Position numbers and translations under genes: made by a program. From Acidobacteriaceae bacterium (GTDB lineage Bacteria > Acidobacteriota > Terriglobia > Terriglobales > Acidobacteriaceae), in assembly GCA_030049955.1 (NCBI GenBank), contig JASIJX010000179.1:1-18002 (forward strand): 18,002 nt of DNA, written 5' to 3'. The notes under the pieces were generated by a model. That model searched no databases. It saw nothing but the letters and a program-made list of their open reading frames with translations, and was not told the DNA's origin. Shown piece after piece: positions 15,145-18,002 of this stretch (positions within the stretch are counted from its first letter, which is position 1; each line of letters opens with the position of its first letter).

Positions 15145-15174
15145 ATCCTATTTGCTTTGTTCGACAGTTGTCAA
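15145..15174 (-). promoter_or_regulatory. Sigma-70-like promoter of the receptor gene
   Basis: On the minus strand TTGACA (15174-15169), a perfect -35 hexamer, is followed after 18 bp by TAGGAT (15150-15145), a 4/6 match to the -10. Transcription would begin near 15138, about 45 bases before the ATG. The -35 lies in an imperfect inverted repeat at 15156-15178 with arms TTTGTT-GACA and TGTC-AACAAA. Confidence 0.6.
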
Positions 15175-15408
15175 CAAATTTCAGAGATCGGTCCCTGAAT
15201 CTGATTATCAGGAAAATACCGGTTGCCACGGCCCTCTTGTCAAAGAGTAACGAGACCGGGTTATCGTCTAGCTGGTTTCAGCGGCAAACACAGGAGATAT
15301 AAGGTTGAATGCCTTTCTCTTTGTTGCTGTGCCCGTGCTTCTGATTGCCGCTTAGGGACCTGTCTGGCAGGTTTCGGCCAAGGAACGGATTCGCGGACCG
15401 GGATCATC

Positions 15409-15423
15409 TTGCGCTGAGCGCAA
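15409..15423. promoter_or_regulatory. Candidate operator, copy 1 (15-bp palindrome)
   Basis: TTGCGCT-G-AGCGCAA is a perfect palindrome around one central base. The identical 15-mer recurs at 16684-16698. This copy lies about 235 bp upstream of the receptor promoter and 50 bp past the regulator's stop codon. The short loop and lack of a minus-strand T-tail argue against a terminator for the regulator. It is probably a binding site for the adjacent regulator (inference). Confidence 0.6.
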
Positions 15424-15473
15424 TTTTCCACAGCACGCGAAGGGCGAGGCGAAAGACCGACTGCAACCTGAAC

Positions 15474-16619
15474 TCATACTGCTGTCTCAAACGGCTCGAG
15501 CGAACCGGTAAAGGTGTCATGGGGGTAAAATTCATCCACATTTCGGCGGGTGAGCACTTGCACGGGCATGTAGATGGCGGGGGGAGTCGCTCGCTTGTTC
15601 AGCATGTCGAGGGCAAGGTGCACAAGGCTCTCACCGTATCTCTCAGGGAAAAATGCGATGGCCGCAAACAAGCGCGAGTTCGGCAACCGAAGCTCGCGCC
15701 GCGCCTCCGGGCCGCCGCCATGGCTCACTGCAAGGCACAGGTCGCTGCGGCCCGCCTCCTCGAAGGCGCGAAGCGCGCCCAGGACGGCGTAATCATTGAT
15801 GCCGGTGACCAGGGTGCGCCGCCGGGACGTGTTTTGCAAGTGGCGGCGTGTAAGTTCGAATGAGCGCACGAATTCGCCGCGCGAATCGAGGTGCGCCAGG
15901 ATGCAGTTCCTGCCCAGCCCGCTGTGCAGAATGTTCTGCGCGCTTGCCAGACGAAGATGCGGCAGCGATCCGGCGATCTCGAGGTCAAGAATTAGGATTT
16001 CGTCGCACTCGCCGCTCCAGTATTTTTGCGCCGCCTTGAGCAGCACTTTTCCTGCGGCCACGCCTGCGCGCTGATTGTCCACGCCGAGAAACGTCGCATT
16101 GGGATGTGGAATCTCGACGGCAATAACAGGAATATTCGCGTGCTCAAAGATCCGAGCCAGTTTGCCGCCAATCCGCTCGTAAGTCTGAAACTCGATCGCC
16201 AGATCGACGCGCTGATTCACCAACTGTTCCGCATTGCGCAGCGCAGTCTTGGCGCTGTACCGGTTTTCAACCTCGATCAAATCGATGGGCCGCGTTGCGG
16301 CCGCCCAGCGCAGTCCTTGCGCCAGAGCGGTGCAGAACGAATCGTGCGTCTGCGACGCGTAACCGATGCGAAACTGCTTGCCTCTAAGGATTTGCACATT
16401 GGAGGCGTACTTGCGCCGCTCACCCCGGCGCAGCAGACCGTGCTGTTCGAGCGTCCGCATCAGGCGGAAGCAAATAGTGCGCTCCAGCCCGGTGCGCTCC
16501 ACTACTTCACTCAAGGAGAGCGTATGCCGGTCGTCTTCGAACAGTCGAAGGATCGTGCAGGCGCGGGAAACCGATTCGAGCAGATAAGGCGAGCTCGTGG
16601 GGTGCAATTGCCGGGGCAT
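15474..16619 (-). CDS. Transcription regulator with IclR-like HTH fused to a type-1 periplasmic-binding-protein sugar-sensing domain
   Basis: A 381-residue regulator. Residues 14-75 look like an IclR-type winged helix: LLESVSRACTILRLFED, LSLSEVVERTGLERTICFRL (34-53, helix-turn-helix) and LEQHGLLRRGERRKYAS (wing). In place of the GAF-like IclR ligand domain, residues about 83-370 resemble the Peripla_BP_4/LacI-type fold: FRIGYASQTHDSFCTALAQG (83-102), IPVIAVEIPHPNATFLGVDN (163-182), ILILDLEIAG, TLVTGINDYAVLGALRAFEE and an MPVQVLTRRNVDEF tail. There is no signal peptide, so it is a cytoplasmic DNA-binding protein sensing a small sugar. It is transcribed divergently from the rhamnonate dehydratase-like gene across 202 bp, suggesting that L-rhamnose or a derivative is the ligand. 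The ATG at 16619 has only a weak Shine-Dalgarno. An identical palindrome flanks it on both sides. Domain calls are from motif reading and need a profile search. Confidence 0.82.
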   Translation of the reverse strand: MPRQLHPTSSPYLLESVSRACTILRLFEDDRHTLSLSEVVERTGLERTICFRLMRTLEQHGLLRRGERRKYASNVQILRGKQFRIGYASQTHDSFCTALAQGLRWAAATRPIDLIEVENRYSAKTALRNAEQLVNQRVDLAIEFQTYERIGGKLARIFEHANIPVIAVEIPHPNATFLGVDNQRAGVAAGKVLLKAAQKYWSGECDEILILDLEIAGSLPHLRLASAQNILHSGLGRNCILAHLDSRGEFVRSFELTRRHLQNTSRRRTLVTGINDYAVLGALRAFEEAGRSDLCLAVSHGGGPEARRELRLPNSRLFAAIAFFPERYGESLVHLALDMLNKRATPPAIYMPVQVLTRRNVDEFYPHDTFTGSLEPFETAV

Positions 16620-16683
16620 GGAACGGTCTTCATTATCGCACCCCGCGTCAGCAGGCTGCCCGATGCAGGCTGTTCAGATGCTA

Positions 16684-16698
16684 TTGCGCTGAGCGCAA
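16684..16698. promoter_or_regulatory. Candidate operator, copy 2 (15-bp palindrome)
   Basis: The sequence is identical, base for base, to the copy at 15409-15423 (TTGCGCTGAGCGCAA). It lies 64 bp upstream of the regulator's ATG and 123 bp upstream of the dehydratase ATG, a position suited to autoregulation and divergent control. Confidence 0.65.
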
Positions 16699-16727
16699 AC
16701 TTTTGAACTGCCGTTTTTGCCGTTGCC

Positions 16728-16743
16728 GAATTCGCGCGAATTC
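16728..16743. promoter_or_regulatory. Perfect 16-bp palindrome
   Basis: GAATTCGC-GCGAATTC is fully self-complementary and lies 78 bp upstream of the dehydratase ATG. Its sequence differs from the 15-bp palindrome nearby, so it may be bound by another factor or by the regulator with lower affinity. No second copy was noticed in the window. Confidence 0.45.
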
Positions 16744-16791
16744 CGTTTGATTATCTGCGAAGATTCATCGGCGCCTGGGATTCGGGATTTA

Positions 16792-16811
16792 TTCGGTCCC
16801 GGGGTACCGAA
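16792..16811 (+). promoter_or_regulatory. Inverted repeat beside the dehydratase RBS
   Basis: Arms TTCGGTCCC (16792-16800) and GGTACCGAA (16803-16811) pair with one mismatch around GG. The right arm touches the Shine-Dalgarno AAGGA (16811-16815) of the dehydratase gene. In RNA the central few pairs would have to open to form a loop. It could affect ribosome access or be an operator. Confidence 0.35.
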
Positions 16812-16821
16812 AGGACGGGGT

Positions 16822-18002
16822 ATGAAGATCGTCGATATTCGGCTTTATAAGATTCGCTCCGGAAACAAAGGTGAACGCGGGGCGGAGTTTGGGGAATCGC
16901 AATATTGGGGCGGCGGCTGGCAGACGCATGCGCTCATCGCTAACCCGATGTCGATTTACAAAAAATATGCGCGCCTGCGCTCGCTGTGGATGGGGCCGGG
17001 GCAGGATCCGTATGCGATCGAGATTCTGACCGATGAAGGAGTCACCGGCTTTGCTGCAAACTACGGCGGAGGCGAAGCGGCCTGCGTGGTGATTGCAAAG
17101 CATTTCCGCCGCTTTCTAATTGGCGAGGACCCGTTCGACATTGAGAAGCTTTGGGATCAAATGTACCGCTCCACGCTGCCCTACGGTTTGGGCGGGGTCA
17201 CCGCGATGGCCATGAGCGGCGTGGATCTGGCGCTTTGGGACCTGATGGGCAAGGCGCTGTGGCAACCGGTGTACAAGCTGCTCGGAGGCCAGACAAAGGA
17301 ATCGATTCCCTGCTACGTGACCACACACCCCGACCTGGTATCGAGCTGGAAAAATTCCGGTTTCCTTGGCGTTAAAGTGGCTGCGCCGTGGGGCGCGGCC
17401 GACCGCCGCGATGGACTGATCAAAATGCAGCACTGCCTTGAGCAATGCCGGCTCGAACTGGGGACCGAAATGGAGTTGATGGTGGACTGCTACCTTTCCT
17501 GGGACATCGAGTTCACCACCCGGTTGGCCGCGCGCGTGCGGGAACTGGACATCAAGTGGTTTGAAGATCCGCTCGAAAACGGATCGGCGGAGCACCTTAA
17601 CGCGGAACTGCGTTCGCAGATCTCGCCGATACAGGTCGCCATTGGAAATCTCGAGTTCGATTACAAGGCCTTCGCGGCGATTCTTGCCCACCGCGCCTGC
17701 GACGTGATCCAGCCAGAATTGCAATGGTGCGGTGGCCTGACTGCAGCGCGGCGTATCGCGGCCATCGCCAAACCTTACGGCGTACCGGTCATTCCGCACG
17801 GCGCTGGCGTTTACAACTATCATTTTGTCCAATCGAACCTGAACTCGCCATTCGCCGAATACCTGTCGGTGGACGATGGAAGATCAGTGCGGCCCATTTT
17901 TGACGCTGTCATCGGCGAGCCGCTGCCTGTGAATGGCCACGTCACGCTGTGCGAAAAGCCCGGATTCGGAGTAGAGCTCAATCGTGACCTGCTTCAGCCG
18001 GT
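16822..18002 (+). CDS. L-rhamnonate dehydratase-like enolase-superfamily enzyme (C-terminus cut by window edge)
   Basis: 393 residues run from ATG at 16822 (AAGGA 6 bases upstream) to the right edge. Comparison from memory with E. coli RhmD, about 400 residues, suggests only a few residues are missing. The N-terminal capping domain includes NPMSIYKKY (41-49). The barrel has DLALWDLMGK (135-144), LMVDCYLSWD with metal ligand D222, WFEDPL with E248, CDVIQPELQWCGG with D294, and VIPHGAGVYNYH with the likely catalytic base H326. KPGFGVELNRD (379-389) is the RhmD-like tail. RhmD dehydrates L-rhamnonate to 2-keto-3-deoxy-L-rhamnonate, second stage of non-phosphorylative rhamnose breakdown in the cytoplasm. 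At the third metal-ligand position, where RhmD has Glu (GEHHG), this protein has Asn276 (GNLEF), so the exact sugar-acid substrate is not certain. It is divergent from the regulator gene. Confidence 0.85.
   Translation, partial: MKIVDIRLYKIRSGNKGERGAEFGESQYWGGGWQTHALIANPMSIYKKYARLRSLWMGPGQDPYAIEILTDEGVTGFAANYGGGEAACVVIAKHFRRFLIGEDPFDIEKLWDQMYRSTLPYGLGGVTAMAMSGVDLALWDLMGKALWQPVYKLLGGQTKESIPCYVTTHPDLVSSWKNSGFLGVKVAAPWGAADRRDGLIKMQHCLEQCRLELGTEMELMVDCYLSWDIEFTTRLAARVRELDIKWFEDPLENGSAEHLNAELRSQISPIQVAIGNLEFDYKAFAAILAHRACDVIQPELQWCGGLTAARRIAAIAKPYGVPVIPHGAGVYNYHFVQSNLNSPFAEYLSVDDGRSVRPIFDAVIGEPLPVNGHVTLCEKPGFGVELNRDLLQP

Larger units (their letters stand above)
15092..15473. other. 382-bp intergenic region between receptor and regulator genes
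   Basis: No convincing protein gene lies here. From low to high coordinate it holds the receptor's RBS, leader hairpin and promoter (15097-15178), then a stretch with no recognised signal (15179-15300), a possible 16-codon hydrophobic plus-strand reading frame with weak support (TTG at 15305, stop at 15355), and the 15-bp palindrome TTGCGCTGAGCGCAA (15409-15423). No tRNA-like cloverleaf was recognised. The regulator's mRNA (minus strand) would run into this region, and no clear terminator was found for it. Confidence 0.6.
16620..16821. promoter_or_regulatory. Divergent regulatory region between regulator and dehydratase genes
   Basis: This 202-bp region separates the outward-facing regulator and dehydratase genes. 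It contains three inverted repeats: the 15-bp palindrome 16684-16698, a perfect 16-bp palindrome 16728-16743 and an arm pair 16792-16811 next to the dehydratase RBS. Minus-strand GATAAT (plus ATTATC, 16632-16637) is a possible -10, but it lies close to the regulator ATG and lacks a good -35. No clear plus-strand sigma-70 promoter is seen. The density of palindromes suggests control of both genes from this region. Confidence 0.5.

Noticed and set aside
15179..15300. tRNA-like or small-RNA gene between receptor and regulator
   Set aside because: The stretch has GGTTATCGTCTAGCTGGTTTC, which looks slightly tRNA-like, but no acceptor stem or T-loop sequence could be matched.
15409..15430. Palindrome plus TTTT read as an intrinsic terminator
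   Set aside because: The T-run is on the plus strand while no plus-strand gene ends here, the loop would be only 3 bases, and the identical palindrome upstream of the regulator has no T-run. An operator explains both copies better.
16026..16706. 226-codon plus-strand open frame
   Set aside because: It is antisense to the regulator and would cover the operator-like palindrome. No domain or ribosome binding site was seen.
17116..17832. 238-codon minus-strand open frame
   Set aside because: It is antisense to the dehydratase gene, whose catalytic residues are all in the plus-strand frame.

Overview
The window looks like a chromosomal segment of an Acidobacteriota bacterium, most likely of the Terriglobia (subdivision 1). 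This is inferred from the moderately high GC content, the very large Oar-type TonB-dependent receptor with an N-terminal carboxypeptidase-regulatory-like domain (a hallmark of this group), and the dense carbohydrate-degradation genes around it. No rRNA, tRNA, CRISPR array, insertion sequence or phage gene was seen.

Layout. Positions 1-2067 hold general-purpose genes, all on the minus strand: the N-terminus of a secreted type-B carboxylesterase cut by the left edge (1-201), lysA (273-1568) and a PRC-barrel protein (1687-2067). Positions 2223-4932 hold a secreted GH35/DUF5597-type beta-galactosidase (minus) divergent from a PfkB-family sugar kinase (plus). A Bax-inhibitor-1 family membrane protein (5056-5829) follows and ends in a clear intrinsic terminator. 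From about 6.0 kb to the right edge the window reads as a rhamnose/rhamnogalacturonan utilisation locus: a GH105 unsaturated rhamnogalacturonyl hydrolase with a C-terminal DUF4350-like domain (plus), a Tat-exported GH106 alpha-L-rhamnosidase (minus), a 1353-residue TonB-dependent receptor (minus), a transcription regulator (minus) and an L-rhamnonate dehydratase-like enolase-superfamily enzyme (plus, cut by the right edge close to its C-terminus).

How the genes may work together (inference): oligosaccharides from rhamnogalacturonan or another rhamnose-bearing glycan would cross the outer membrane through the TonB-dependent receptor. The GH105, GH106 and GH35 enzymes would release unsaturated galacturonate, L-rhamnose and galactose in the periplasm or at the surface. 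L-rhamnose would then enter the non-phosphorylative route through L-rhamnonate. No pectate or rhamnogalacturonan lyase, SusD-like protein, inner-membrane transporter, rhamnose dehydrogenase or KDR aldolase is present here, so the system is incomplete within the window.

The most unusual items are the regulator, which joins an IclR-like DNA-binding domain to a periplasmic-binding-protein/LacI-type sugar-sensing domain, and an identical 15-bp near-perfect palindrome (TTGCGCTGAGCGCAA) found in both intergenic regions flanking it, upstream of the receptor and between regulator and dehydratase. Together they suggest a small self-contained rhamnose regulon with a noncanonical regulator.
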